38,906 nucleotides of DNA from positions 1-38,906 of the forward strand of contig CALVNW010000003.1 in NCBI GenBank assembly GCA_944350015.1, in the 5' to 3' direction. The number at the start of each line of letters is the position of its first letter. Position 1 is the first letter of the stretch. A program made the translations under genes and the position numbers. The DNA comes from an uncultured Clostridia bacterium (lineage in GTDB: Bacteria; Bacillota; Clostridia; Christensenellales; UBA1242). Below are positions 21,848 through 31,626 of the stretch, piece by piece. The notes below the pieces were generated by a model, which had not been told where the DNA came from, ran no database searches, and saw only the letters and a program-made list of their open reading frames with translations.

Positions 21848-22909
21848 CTACTTTAAAAGTTTGGTATAGTCAAGCCCCATCGCGTCCTTCATCTTATCTA
21901 AGATGATGTGTGCCTGCGTTGACGCTTTTTTAGAATTTTCAAACAATAACTCATAGATGTCATTTATATGCTCTTCCAAATATCTTCTTTTTTCTCTAAT
22001 CGGCGCAAGAAGTTCTTGTAAAATGTTATTTAAAAACAGTTTTACTTTTACATCGCCAAGCCCACCTTTTTTATAGTGCTCTTTAAGCTCCTCTAAATTT
22101 TTATACTCTGGTAAATACTTTTTAAAGTCGTCATCACTTGCAAAAGCGTCAAGGTATGAAAACACAATATTACCCTCAATCTTGCCAGGGTCAGAAACAC
22201 GGATGTGGTCGGGGTCGGTATAGGCAGACATAACCTTTTCTTTAATGGTCTTTTCGTCGTCGCAAAGATAGATGGCATTGCCGACAGATTTGGACATCTT
22301 AACCTTGCCATCAAGCCCAGGCAGACGTCTACAAATTTGTTCTTCTGGCAAAAGTGCTTTTGGAAGCCTAAAGACTTCCTCTTTTGGCTTGTAAATATTA
22401 TTAAAAGAGTTTACTATCTCCCTTGTCTGCTCAATCATAGGCAGTTGGTCCTCTCCAACTGGTACAACTGTTGTACCAAACGCCAAAATATCAGAGGCTT
22501 GCGAAACTGGATAATTTAAAAAGCCAATTGGTATAGTCCTTTCAAAACCTCTTTGCTTAATCTCGTCCTTGATTGTTGGATTGCGTTGAAGTCTTGATAC
22601 AGAGACAAAATTCATAAAATAAGAGGTCATTTCAAAGAGCTCTGGCACCAAAGATTGAATAAAAATGTTGACCTTGCTAGTGTCAATCCCAGCAGAGATG
22701 TAGTCGATTGCAACTTGAATGATGTTGTTCTTTACCCTATCAACCCTCTCGGCATTGTCGGTAAGAGCCTGCGTGTCTGCAATCATAATATAAAACTTTT
22801 CATACCCTCCTTGATTTTGCAGTTTCACGCGGTTTAAAACAGAACCAACATAATGGCCTAAATGTAGGTTCCCAGTAGGACGATCCCCCGTCAAAATAAT
22901 ATCTTTCAT
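21848..22909 (-). CDS. trpS: Tryptophanyl-tRNA synthetase
   Basis: This complete class I aminoacyl-tRNA synthetase of 353 residues charges tRNA-Trp with tryptophan. HLGH (16-19, the HIGH motif) lies in TGDRPTGNLHLGHYVGS, and KMSKS (204-208) follows GLDGKV. GEDQLPMIEQTRE is the usual tryptophan/dimer segment. AAAGGA precedes the ATG. I searched the upstream leader for a T-box (the usual Bacillota control of trpS) and saw none. The upstream 286 bases are almost pure A and T. Confidence 0.97.
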   Translation of the reverse strand: MKDIILTGDRPTGNLHLGHYVGSVLNRVKLQNQGGYEKFYIMIADTQALTDNAERVDRVKNNIIQVAIDYISAGIDTSKVNIFIQSLVPELFEMTSYFMNFVSVSRLQRNPTIKDEIKQRGFERTIPIGFLNYPVSQASDILAFGTTVVPVGEDQLPMIEQTREIVNSFNNIYKPKEEVFRLPKALLPEEQICRRLPGLDGKVKMSKSVGNAIYLCDDEKTIKEKVMSAYTDPDHIRVSDPGKIEGNIVFSYLDAFASDDDFKKYLPEYKNLEELKEHYKKGGLGDVKVKLFLNNILQELLAPIREKRRYLEEHINDIYELLFENSKKASTQAHIILDKMKDAMGLDYTKLLK

Positions 22910-23195
22910 AATCGTATTCCTTTCAAAATGTTGCTATATTTTTTAATTTTAAGTTATTTTTATTTTTTATTTTTAATTTTTATTTAATTTTTATTAAAAA
23001 AATTTGATAATTTTAATAAATTAATTATTAACACTTTTTATTAATAATTAATTAAACAACCATTAAATAATTTGTTATTTAAAAAAAATTAAATTTTAAA
23101 TAAAATTTGCTTACTCACAAAATTTTTGATATTTTTGTAATTTATTGAATAGTTTTATTCTTTCTGGTAATTTTTAAATGTATCAAAAATAAAAC
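22910..23195. other. Extremely AT-rich spacer between dut and trpS
   Basis: Mostly runs of A and T with TTAATTAA-type words. No ORF, clear terminator or conserved leader. It may contain the trpS promoter, but the composition makes calls meaningless. Confidence 0.6.
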
Positions 23196-23720
23196 CTAAT
23201 TTATGTTTGTGCTACCAAAACCTTTATCACCTCTTGATGATGGCATTTTTAAAAGTTCATCATAACTTAGTGTCTTTACTTTCATTTTTTCAACTCTATG
23301 AATAACGCCTTGAGCAATTGCCTTTTTTGTACTATATAAAAGTATTTCTTTTGGCAAGTCATACTTATCTCTAAGTTCTTTTTCTTCTATGTTTGATATA
23401 ATAAGAGTATTTTTGGTAGAATTATAGATTGCAATTTTTATCTCCCCTCTATATCCGCTATCAATAATACCTGCATTTCGCTTTATTCCCTTAGAGCCGG
23501 TGCTTGAGCGCTCTTCAATCTGCATATAAAACTTCGGGCTTGACGCCCAAGCAATACCAGTTGGAACAAGTTTTGTTTCAGTCGGCTTGATTTCAATATA
23601 GTCATCATCAAGGCAGGCATACAAATCATACCCTGCATCCTCTTCTTTTTTGTTTGGTAAGATTGCCTTTTCGTTTACCTTTGCAAAGTAAACATTTCTC
23701 TTGCATAAAAAGTATTTCAT
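23196..23720 (-). CDS. dut: dUTP diphosphatase (dUTPase)
   Basis: The 174-residue trimeric-type dUTPase hydrolyses dUTP to dUMP and pyrophosphate, keeping uracil out of DNA and feeding dTMP synthesis. All five motifs are present in order: DAGYDLYA, RSSTGSKG, NAGIIDSGYRGEI (with the base-binding segment), AIAQGVIHRV and the flexible tail SSRGDKGFGSTN. There is an insertion of about 15 residues between motifs 3 and 4 (NIEEKELRDKYDLPKEI), making it slightly longer than typical. AAAAGGGTGG precedes the ATG. Confidence 0.96.
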   Translation of the reverse strand: MKYFLCKRNVYFAKVNEKAILPNKKEEDAGYDLYACLDDDYIEIKPTETKLVPTGIAWASSPKFYMQIEERSSTGSKGIKRNAGIIDSGYRGEIKIAIYNSTKNTLIISNIEEKELRDKYDLPKEILLYSTKKAIAQGVIHRVEKMKVKTLSYDELLKMPSSRGDKGFGSTNIN

Positions 23721-23865
23721 ATTCCACCCTTTTAAAGTTTTCTTAGTAAGATTATAATATAATTGTCATAAAAAACAAAACTAATTTAACAAATTCTTTG
23801 TATTAAATAATTTTTAGGCTGGCTTTTTATCTGCTAATCGGTTTTAAGTTTTTTATATTTTCAAA

Positions 23866-23895
23866 AAAGATAAGAAAACTATATTTCTTATCTTT
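23866..23895 (-). terminator. Terminator downstream of dnaN
   Basis: AAAGATAAGAAA (23866-23877) pairs with TTTCTTATCTTT (23884-23895). On the minus strand the stem runs into a T tract. The remainder of 23721-24082 shows no gene. Confidence 0.8.
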
Positions 23896-24082
23896 CTCAA
23901 CAAATTGTATTTTTCTAAGATACTATTCTTCTACTGATCCACGCCGGCAGAAAATAGATGTTTAACGATTTTTTAATTGTATTTAGTTGTTATAAAAGTA
24001 TCATTTTTTACTTATTAAAATTTAACTTTTTAAAAATTTTATTGTCACTGACTCACATCATAAGCTTTATATTTAAAACCCT

Positions 24083-25183
24083 TTATCCTATCACTCTTAC
24101 TGGCAAGATGAGATATAAAAACTCGTCTTCTTCGGTTGGAACGATGACGCAAGGTGTGGATGGGTTGTTGAAACAGAGTTTAACAAATTCATTTGTGTTG
24201 ACTCTCAAACTCTCTAGGTAATATCTAGGATTGAAAGATATTATAAGGTCTTTTCCAGATACAGAAACAGGTATATTTTCCTTTAAGTTTCCAAGTTCTG
24301 AATTAGAGGTTATGCAAAGATTACTCTCTTTAATATCAAACTTGACATAATTGCTACTGCTAGCACGCGAAAGAAGAGTTGCTCTTTCAAGAGCTTGTTC
24401 AAACTGCTCCTTATTGACAATGACGAAGGTCTCAAAATTGACAGGTATAATCTGTTTATAGTTGATATAATCGCCCTCAAGAAGTCTTGATGTAACTTTT
24501 GTATCGCCAAGGTCAGCCATAATGGTATACTCACCAACATATATGTTGATTATCTCGTCGCTATCTTCAATCATCTTTGAAAGTTCGTTCAAACTTCTTG
24601 CTGGAACAACGATTGACTTTGTCATATTTGACTTAATTGTTTTTTTGACGCGTGCAAGCCTATATCCGTCAAGGGCAACCACGTTAAGTTCATTATTATT
24701 AATATCAAACAGCACACCTTTCAAAATTGGACGCGAATCGTCAAGTGCAACTGCAAAGATACTCTTATTGACGCAAGTTTTGAAATCTTTTTGGCTTATA
24801 CCAAAATACTCTTTACTCTCAACATTCTTAAAACCAGGATATTCCACAGGATTATAGCATTGTATTACACTTTCGCTGTCCTCATATCTGATTGTAAGTT
24901 GATTTTTGTCGTTCACCTCAAGCTCAATCTGAGTGTTTGTAAGTTTTTTCACAAACTCAGTGATAAATCTTCCGGGCACAACTGTTTCGCCCTCTTGTCT
25001 AACCTCAGCTTTAATCTTCTTTTCAATTGTAAGTTCGGTATCAGTGGCAGACATAGTAAGAGTATCCTCTTCGGCAATAATCTTTATTCCCTCTAAGATA
25101 GGATTTGCAATCTTGTTTGAAATGGCTTTACTAACTCTTAAAAGCCCTTCGGAAAGTTCTAAACCTTGACAACTAACTATCAT
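24083..25183 (-). CDS. dnaN: DNA polymerase III beta subunit (sliding clamp)
   Basis: The 366-residue clamp has three repeated domains: MIVSCQGLELSEGLLRVSKA at the start, ILEGIKIIAEEDTLTMSATD, RPILKGVLFDINNNELNVVALDGYRLA in the middle domain, and the terminal EDEFLYLILPVRV with the conserved ILPVR strand that lines the client-binding pocket. The dimeric ring tethers the polymerase to DNA. GGAGAAAAT precedes the ATG. It follows dnaA on the same strand across a 441-base gap that carries DnaA boxes. Confidence 0.97.
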   Translation of the reverse strand: MIVSCQGLELSEGLLRVSKAISNKIANPILEGIKIIAEEDTLTMSATDTELTIEKKIKAEVRQEGETVVPGRFITEFVKKLTNTQIELEVNDKNQLTIRYEDSESVIQCYNPVEYPGFKNVESKEYFGISQKDFKTCVNKSIFAVALDDSRPILKGVLFDINNNELNVVALDGYRLARVKKTIKSNMTKSIVVPARSLNELSKMIEDSDEIINIYVGEYTIMADLGDTKVTSRLLEGDYINYKQIIPVNFETFVIVNKEQFEQALERATLLSRASSSNYVKFDIKESNLCITSNSELGNLKENIPVSVSGKDLIISFNPRYYLESLRVNTNEFVKLCFNNPSTPCVIVPTEEDEFLYLILPVRVIG

Positions 25184-25291
25184 AATTTTCTCCTGTATTT
25201 TTCTTTGTAAGTATTATAGCACGTTGCCGTAAATAAATCAACTTTTTTTGCATTTAAAACTAAACTTTTTTACATAATTTTTACCTCTATT

Positions 25292-25633
25292 AAAAAAATA
25301 ATATAATATTAATTTTTATTATATTATTTTATTATAAATTAATTAATTTAATACTAAAAAACAAGTATTTTTATGTATTTTTCGTTCTATTTTTTGCCCT
25401 TTAAATAAGCGATCTATAGAATTTTTACTTATCCTCCTCGCGCGCGTCAGAAAGATAAGTTTTTTTATTTATTTTATAACACTCGTAATAATAACTTGTG
25501 TGCAAATGTGGATAACTTTTATTTTTGTATTTTTCATAGTGTTATTCGCTTTATTTTTTCAAGAAATTAGTTATTAAAATTAATGTTTATTTTATGTGGA
25601 TAAGTTGGGGATAAACAATTTTTTTTATCCACT
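25292..25633. other. oriC: Candidate replication origin between dnaA and dnaN
   Basis: Three close DnaA boxes are TGTGGATAA at 25507-25515, TGTGGATAA at 25595-25603 and TGGGGATAA at 25606-25614. A fourth, TTATCCACT (25625-25633), is formed by the last codons and stop of dnaA. An AT-only stretch near 25292-25355 is a good unwinding element. A hairpin ACTTATC/GATAAGT around CGCGCGCG lies at 25426-25460. In Bacillus the unwinding site also lies between dnaA and dnaN. No clear boxes were seen upstream of dnaA (26984-27362). Confidence 0.75.
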
Positions 25634-26983
25634 TTTCAACATTTTTTTTATCTCACTGATGAAGGTTTGCATCTTGTGTGAGGTTTTAAGTTCGTCGGCA
25701 ACCTTGTCGCGAGAGTGACCTATTGTAGAGTGGTCACGCCCTCCAAAAATCTTGCCGATAGAGATAAGTGGCATCTCAAGTATCTCGGTTATGAGGTAAA
25801 TTGCAATCATTCGTGGTTCTACCACCTCTTTTGATTTTTTCTTTCCAACTATGTCTGCCCTTGTGATATCAAAATACTTACAAACCTCTCTGATTATATC
25901 GTCAGCCGTCAAACCTTCGTTTTTTTCTTCCTCAATCTGACCATTGAAAGCTTCGATAACGTCCTCTTTAGTTGCAGTATGCTTGTTTGAAAGGCTTGCC
26001 AAGAAATATACTTTTGAAAGCATACCTTCAAGCTCTCTAATATTTGTGTTGATATGTTCGGCAATATAATCGATGGCATCGTCGTCAATATGATATTTTT
26101 CTATTTGACACTTTTTGCGAAGAATAGCAATCTTAGTTTCAAGGTCTGGTGACTGGATGTCTTGAATAAGCCCACTTGTAAAACGTGAACGCAATCTGTC
26201 AGTTAAGGTTTCAATATCCTTAGGTGGACGGTCAGAGGTGATGATTATCTGCTTGTTATTTTGGTAAAGTTCATTGAAGGTATAGAAAAACTCCTCTTGT
26301 GTGCTTGTCTTTTTAGATATAAATTGTATATCGTCAACCATCAACACATCGAGGTTACGGTATTTTGTTCTAAATTGAAGGACAGCTTTACTCTTTTCAG
26401 ATGGCGCAGAACCTAAACTTTCGATATAGTCATTGGCAAACTGCTCACAAGTGCAGTAAAGAACGTTTAAATTAGGGTTTGATTCCTTCAAAAAGTTTCC
26501 AATAGCGTGAAGAAGGTGTGTTTTACCAAGTCCAACTCCCCCGTAAATAAAGAGAGGGTTAAACTTTTCACCCGGATGTTCTGCAACTGCACGAGAGGCG
26601 GCATAAACAAATTGATTGGATTTGCCAACAACGAAGTTTTCAAAGGTATACTTGGCGTTAAAAGGATTTTTTGTAACTTCAATTTCCTTTTCTTTGGTCT
26701 TTTCGCCGTGAAGCTTTATATATTCAATTTCTTCCGTTGGGTCAAGTACTTCAATTTCGATATTTTCACCAAAGATGTCATCAACCGACTTAGAAAGTTT
26801 ATCAAAATAGTTCCTTGAAATTTGATTTTTTGCTGAGGCTGAGTTGGCAGCGAGTATTAATTTTTTGTTATCTACAAAGTCAACAACCTTAAGTGGTCTA
26901 AACCACATTACAAATGAGACGTTAGAAACTGTCAGTTCAAGCTTACTTAGAACTGCATCCCATAGCGACGATAAATCTTGCAT
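25625..26983 (-). CDS. dnaA: Chromosomal replication initiator DnaA
   Basis: The 452-residue protein has an N-terminal oligomerisation/helicase-loading domain (WDAVLSKLELTVSNVSFVMWF), a short linker, an AAA+ core with Walker A GGVGLGKTH (148-156) and Walker B VDDIQF (216-221), and a C-terminal DNA-binding domain with the DnaA signature GGRDHSTIGHS. It binds TTATCCACA boxes and opens the origin. AAGGAG precedes the ATG. The gene order dnaA-dnaN is normal, but recF is not downstream of dnaN; it lies on the other side, divergently. Confidence 0.98.
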   Translation of the reverse strand: MQDLSSLWDAVLSKLELTVSNVSFVMWFRPLKVVDFVDNKKLILAANSASAKNQISRNYFDKLSKSVDDIFGENIEIEVLDPTEEIEYIKLHGEKTKEKEIEVTKNPFNAKYTFENFVVGKSNQFVYAASRAVAEHPGEKFNPLFIYGGVGLGKTHLLHAIGNFLKESNPNLNVLYCTCEQFANDYIESLGSAPSEKSKAVLQFRTKYRNLDVLMVDDIQFISKKTSTQEEFFYTFNELYQNNKQIIITSDRPPKDIETLTDRLRSRFTSGLIQDIQSPDLETKIAILRKKCQIEKYHIDDDAIDYIAEHINTNIRELEGMLSKVYFLASLSNKHTATKEDVIEAFNGQIEEEKNEGLTADDIIREVCKYFDITRADIVGKKKSKEVVEPRMIAIYLITEILEMPLISIGKIFGGRDHSTIGHSRDKVADELKTSHKMQTFISEIKKMLKSG

Positions 26984-27362
26984 AGTTTTCTCCTTAAAAT
27001 ATACTTAATTTAATTATAAATATACGAAGTTTAAAAGTCAACCTTGACTGCCAAAAATCTACAATATTTACTAAAATTTATTTAAAGCTTATCTTTTGTG
27101 TAAAAAGTTTAATCTTGCCAAAATATAATGAAAAGATTTTTTTTAAAAATGTTAAAGATTGTCTTAATAACATAAAAAACACCTAAAAAATACGAAAAAA
27201 CAGTGAAAAAACACTAAATTTTACGATTTTTTGATAAATTTTATTAAAAATATAAAATTTAAAACTTTGTTCTTGGCAGGTTTAAAAAGTTTTGTGACAC
27301 ATTTTACAATAAAAATATGAGTATCCGGTGACACTCATATTTGCTTATAAATATATATTGTT
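26984..27362. other. AT-rich region upstream of dnaA with lipoprotein-gene terminator
   Basis: No gene. A hairpin AAATATGAGT/ACTCATATTT (27313-27322 with 27333-27342) runs into Ts on the minus strand and ends the lipoprotein gene. The rest should contain the dnaA promoter, which I cannot pinpoint. Confidence 0.65.
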
Positions 27363-27830
27363 TTAAACACCTTCAGAGCCAGCGTTGTCTTGAGGTTGAG
27401 GATAGATAGATTGAAGAAGGTTTGTTGTAAGGTTAAATCTATAACTGTTACCAGACAAGTCGCAGGATACCACTATTGGGTTTTGATTATACTCCTCTTC
27501 TGCAATATCAGTCACTGTAAAGACATAGATGTAGGCAGTAACTAAGGTGTTATCATCATAATAATCTTCTTTTGTTAAAAGTTGACCTTTAATAGTTTGA
27601 CCTTGATAGGTAGCAGAAAAATTAGAAGGCTGTGACACAAAGGTAATAGAAACACCATTTACAAGCGAGGTCTCATTATTTTTAGTCACAGAAACATCTT
27701 TAACTATGCCGTTGAGCGCTGATATATCTGTTATTGTATCATCGCCACAACCTATCAATAAAAATGAACTTAAAGCAAGAATAATAGCAAGGAAAGACAG
27801 AATTAGCGTTTTATTTAATTTTTTAGTCAT
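27363..27830 (-). CDS. Small predicted lipoprotein
   Basis: The 155-residue precursor MTKKLNKTLILSFLAIILAL runs into SSFLLIGCGDD: a type II signal peptide with lipobox L-I-G-C, so the mature protein would be lipidated at that cysteine and held outside the membrane. The rest is beta-rich (NGVSITFVSQPSNFSATYQG) without a known domain. I chose the ATG at 27830 (TGGAG six bases upstream) over the one four codons earlier. It sits alone between dnaA and recF, an unusual place for a lipoprotein gene. Confidence 0.8.
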   Translation of the reverse strand: MTKKLNKTLILSFLAIILALSSFLLIGCGDDTITDISALNGIVKDVSVTKNNETSLVNGVSITFVSQPSNFSATYQGQTIKGQLLTKEDYYDDNTLVTAYIYVFTVTDIAEEEYNQNPIVVSCDLSGNSYRFNLTTNLLQSIYPQPQDNAGSEGV

Positions 27831-27932
27831 AATAATCTCCATTTTAGTAGTATATATTTTAACAAATTTTATTGCGCATTACAAGTAAAATTTAAATTTT
27901 ATTTACTTTTTAATAAAAATAAATGTTGATGC

Positions 27933-27962
27933 TTGTAAAATTTAGTCAAAATGTGGTATCAT
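27933..27962 (+). promoter_or_regulatory. recF promoter, extended -10, leaderless arrangement
   Basis: TTGTAA (27933-27938), 18 bases, TGG-TATCAT (-10 at 27957-27962), then only six bases to the recF ATG. No ribosome site fits in between. Confidence 0.6.
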
Positions 27963-27968
27963 ATCAAT

Positions 27969-29033
27969 ATGGTAATTAAGTCGTTAAAGCTTGTCAACTA
28001 CAGAAGTTATAAGGAAAAGATTTTTAATTTTTCTGATAAACTCAATATTTTAGTTGGAAAGAATGCTCAAGGAAAGACTAACGTGCTTGAGGCAATCTTT
28101 TATGCTGTCATTGGAAGAAGTTTTAAAACCTCAAAAGAAAAAGAGGTTATCAAGTGGGGACAAGAAAAGGCTTATGTATGTGGAGAATTTCAAAAAAAGT
28201 ACAGAGAAGAGAAAATTGAGTTATTTTTTGATAAAAATAAGAAAAAAAGCATAAAAGTTGATGATATTTCACTTCATAAAATAGGAGAACTTCTAGGAAC
28301 GACAAATGCAGTATTCTTTTCACCTGACGAACTTAAGCTTGTAAAAGAAAGCCCAGAAGAGCGAAGAAGGTTTATAAATATCGACATCTCTCAAACCAAC
28401 AAAAGATATTTTTATATGATTGGAAGATATGAAAAGGTGCTTGCAAATAGAAATAAACTTCTTAAAAGCACAACTGACCTATCTGTTATAAGGGATACTA
28501 TAGATATTTGGGACAGAGCGCTTACCGAACTTGCCGAAAAGATTTTTATTGAAAGAAAAAAGTTTATAGAAGAACTCTCCCCTTATGCAAAACTTGCACA
28601 TCAATATATATCGGGCGGAAGTGAAGAATTGCAACTTGTTTATAATTCATCCTTTAATGAAAATTATAAAGAAAAAATGATAAAATATCTATCTAAAAAC
28701 CTTGAAAAAGATTTTAAACTTGGATACACCTCAGTCGGAATTCATAGAGACGATATAGATATATATTTAAATGGAATTGAAGTTAAAAATTATGGGTCGC
28801 AAGGTCAACAAAGAACGGTGGCATTGTCGATGAAACTTGCCGAACTTGAGATTATTAAAAATAGGATTGGAGAGTATCCAATATTGCTCCTCGACGATGT
28901 TTTTAGCGAACTTGACAGCTCTCGTAGACAAAAATTATTAAATTTTACATCAAAAACTCAAACTATAATCACCTGCACAGATTTTGATTTAAATATAGAT
29001 GCAAATATAATCAAGATTGTGAAGGAAGATTAG
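27969..29033 (+). CDS. recF: DNA replication and repair protein RecF
   Basis: The 354-residue SMC-like ATPase helps load RecA at single-strand gaps. Key parts are the N-terminal IKSLKLVNYRSYKE, Walker A GKNAQGKT (30-37), the signature NYGSQGQQRTVALSMKLAE and Walker B PILLLDDVFSELD. The start at 27969 follows family alignment; it has no ribosome site and sits six bases after a -10. It is the first plus-strand gene on the right of the origin. No gyrB or remB follows. Confidence 0.95.
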   Translation: MVIKSLKLVNYRSYKEKIFNFSDKLNILVGKNAQGKTNVLEAIFYAVIGRSFKTSKEKEVIKWGQEKAYVCGEFQKKYREEKIELFFDKNKKKSIKVDDISLHKIGELLGTTNAVFFSPDELKLVKESPEERRRFINIDISQTNKRYFYMIGRYEKVLANRNKLLKSTTDLSVIRDTIDIWDRALTELAEKIFIERKKFIEELSPYAKLAHQYISGGSEELQLVYNSSFNENYKEKMIKYLSKNLEKDFKLGYTSVGIHRDDIDIYLNGIEVKNYGSQGQQRTVALSMKLAELEIIKNRIGEYPILLLDDVFSELDSSRRQKLLNFTSKTQTIITCTDFDLNIDANIIKIVKED

Positions 29034-29561
29034 AAAAAATCAAAAGTAAAGTTAACAAAAAATAATTTTGTAAAAGAAGGTTGATTATTGGTACCATTAG
29101 TATTATAAAAGTAAAAATTCCTATGATTTTTTTTAAAATAACTATACAATAAATTGATTATCAAGGCATACATTGACTATCAGTTCACCCTTACAAGCGA
29201 GTTCGGTTCCCGAGTATAGGAACTTTAAGATTTCAGCAAATTTGATTTTTATTTAAAGGAGAAAAAGTAAGGTAAATTTTAAAGAAAAAGTAAAAATTTT
29301 AAACAAATTCTTTATTAAAATTTTAGTTTTTTATTTTTAAAACTATTTTTTAGCGTGAAAATTTAATTTTTTACTATTTTTCTTATAAATTTATTGAAAA
29401 ATACTTAAAATTTTGTTTTATTTGTGTTATTATATATATAGACTAAAGGCTTTATCTATATATCTTTATATTTGTTAAGATTTTTTATGAAAAAGCCTAT
29501 ATTACGCCAATATAAAATATTGGCGATTTAGCAAATATAATCAAGATTTTAAGGGGTACTT
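29034..29561. other. Non-coding leader region before parA
   Basis: No gene. At 29174-29220 there is a worn copy of the composite-repeat block (TTCACCCTTACAAGCGAGTTC). A perfect nine-base inverted repeat CGCCAATAT-AAA-ATATTGGCG (29505-29525) lies 36 bases before the parA start, a possible operator or leader hairpin. Confidence 0.6.
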
Positions 29562-30389
29562 ATGGGAAAAATTATTTCTTTTGCTAATCAAAAAGGTGGA
29601 GTTGGGAAAACAACTACGTGCATTAATCTTGCGGCATATGTTTCAGCAATGGGTAAGAAGGTTTTAGTTGTTGACCTAGACTCTCAAGGTAATGCAACAA
29701 GCGGTTTGGGTATTGACAAAACTAAAGAATTAAAGACAATTTATGACCTTATTTCTGGCGACACCAAAATGGAAGAGGTTATAAAACCAACTTTGCTTGA
29801 AAATTTGGATATAATACCTTCGACTGTTGACCTTGCTGGTGCCGAGATTGAAATGGTGCAAATGCCTCAGAGAGAAAAAATTATAAAGGGGATACTTGAA
29901 CAGATTAAAGATAGTTATGATTTCATAATGATTGACTGTCCACCATCCTTAGGATTGATCACCGTTAACGGGTTGACGGCAAGTGATAGTGTTATAATAC
30001 CAATACAATGTGAGTTTTTCCCACTTGAGGGGTTAACGCAACTTATGAACACTATTAAATTGATAAAATTTCATCTCAATCCAACTATAGATATAGAGGG
30101 CGTTGTAATGACGATGAAAGATAAACGTTCAAACCTAACAACGCAGGTGAGTGATGAAATATTAAAATTCTTTGGCAAGAGGGTGTTTTTCACATATATA
30201 CCAAGGAATATAAGACTAGCCGAAGCACCAAGTCACGGTGAACCAATTTTAATTTATGAACCATCTTCTAAGGGTGCTGAAGCGTATATGTCCTTAGCTG
30301 AGGAGTTTCTAGATAGAAATAAGATAAAGTACAATCCTATTACAAGGGAAACAAAAATAAAATTAAGAGAGGTTAAAGACAATGGATAA
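29562..30389 (+). CDS. parA: Chromosome-partitioning ATPase ParA (Soj)
   Basis: The 275-residue protein has the deviant Walker A KGGVGKTT (residues 11-18) in the typical start IISFANQKGGVGKTTT. It also has the DLDSQGNATSGLG and IMIDCPPSLGLITVNGL motifs of the ParA/MinD superfamily. It works with ParB-parS in chromosome segregation and, in Bacillus, in control of DnaA. AAGGGG precedes the ATG. It overlaps parB by eight bases, so the two are co-translated. Confidence 0.96.
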   Translation: MGKIISFANQKGGVGKTTTCINLAAYVSAMGKKVLVVDLDSQGNATSGLGIDKTKELKTIYDLISGDTKMEEVIKPTLLENLDIIPSTVDLAGAEIEMVQMPQREKIIKGILEQIKDSYDFIMIDCPPSLGLITVNGLTASDSVIIPIQCEFFPLEGLTQLMNTIKLIKFHLNPTIDIEGVVMTMKDKRSNLTTQVSDEILKFFGKRVFFTYIPRNIRLAEAPSHGEPILIYEPSSKGAEAYMSLAEEFLDRNKIKYNPITRETKIKLREVKDNG

Positions 30390-31344
30390 GAAAAAGGGAT
30401 TAGGAAGAGGACTTGAGTCGCTATTCGGCTTATATGAAGAAGAAAGTAATGAAAATATAACTAATAAAAATACTGCCAAACCTGCACAAAAGTCAGAGAA
30501 TAATGACGTTACAGAGCTTGATATTAATAAAATAATACCAAATCCAAACCAGCCAAGAAAGCATTTTGACGAAGAGGCACTGCAGGAACTTGCTAGTTCT
30601 ATTAAACTTCACGGTGTTATTCAGCCATTAGTTGTAAACAGGGCAGAAGACGGTAAGTATATGATTATCGCGGGCGAGCGTAGATGGCGTGCATCCAATA
30701 TGGCAGGACTAACCAAGGTACCTGTAGTTATCAAGAATTATACCGAAAAACAAATCAAAGAAATCTCTATTATAGAGAACCTTCAAAGGGAAGACTTAAA
30801 TCCTATTGAAGCGGCTCGTGCTATCAAGCAGTTGATGGATGAATACAATCTAACTCAAGAAACAGTTTCAGACAGAATTGGTAAGAGTAGGTCATCTGTA
30901 GCTAATACATTGAGGTTGTTATCGCTTTATCCAGATGTAATTAAGATGATTGAAGATGGTCGCCTCTCTAGTGGTCACGCAAGAAGTTTGGTGGTAGTTG
31001 ATGATACCACACAACAAATCAAACTTGCAAAACAAGCTGCGGACGGGAAGATGTCTGTAAGGGAGCTTGAGAAGGCTGTTAAAAACTATCTAAATCCACC
31101 AAAAAATGCTAGCACTAAAGTAAAAGAGCAGTCTTTAGAGTTAAAAGAATTAATAAACGAAATGCAACGGGTATTTGCAACCAAGGTGTCTGCAATTGGT
31201 AATGATAATAAAGGTAGAATATATATAGATTACTATTCTCGAGATGACTTAGATAGACTTGCAGATATGATAGAACTTTTAAAGAAAAAAGAAATAACCC
31301 TCGGTGACCTTCGCAATTATAATAAACGTCATCCAAACGGTTAG
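30382..31344 (+). CDS. parB: Chromosome-partitioning protein ParB (Spo0J), CTPase DNA clamp
   Basis: The 320-residue protein starts KKGLGRGLESLF, the usual ParA-interacting N-terminus. The CTP-binding motifs follow (VIQPLVVNRAEDGKYMIIAG, GERRWRAS, ENLQREDLNPIEAA). Then comes the central HTH that reads parS (TVSDRIGKSRSSVANTLRLL) and a C-terminal dimerisation helix. Two perfect parS sites lie 1.2 kb downstream. Confidence 0.96.
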   Translation: MDKKKGLGRGLESLFGLYEEESNENITNKNTAKPAQKSENNDVTELDINKIIPNPNQPRKHFDEEALQELASSIKLHGVIQPLVVNRAEDGKYMIIAGERRWRASNMAGLTKVPVVIKNYTEKQIKEISIIENLQREDLNPIEAARAIKQLMDEYNLTQETVSDRIGKSRSSVANTLRLLSLYPDVIKMIEDGRLSSGHARSLVVVDDTTQQIKLAKQAADGKMSVRELEKAVKNYLNPPKNASTKVKEQSLELKELINEMQRVFATKVSAIGNDNKGRIYIDYYSRDDLDRLADMIELLKKKEITLGDLRNYNKRHPNG

Positions 31345-31597
31345 AAATAAAACAAAAAGCAAAAGATCATTAATTTGTTTTCAGCACTCAAGCTAGTTCG
31401 AGATTTAATTATAAACTTAATAATTGCTATTGTATAAACTTGAGGGTTTAAAAGGAATAGTATTTTAAAAACAATTCATTGTTTTAGTTGCAAAAGGGTT
31501 ATAAAAGTTTGTGAAACATATATAATTTGATATTTTTGATATTTAAGGATATTAACACAAAAGACTACATTGTAAATTATATTTTAGTTAAAGATTG

Positions 31598-31626
31598 AAA
31601 GAGAGTATTTTAAAGCTCTCTTTTTT
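31598..31626 (+). terminator. Terminator of parAB
   Basis: Stem AAAGAGAG (31598-31605) / CTCTCTTT (31616-31623) with T run to 31626, about 250 bases after the parB stop. Confidence 0.75.

Noticed and set aside
22910-23195. T-box leader expected before trpS.
   Set aside because: No AGTA/GGTG-like core or TGGNACCGCG bulge is present; the spacer is nearly pure A and T.
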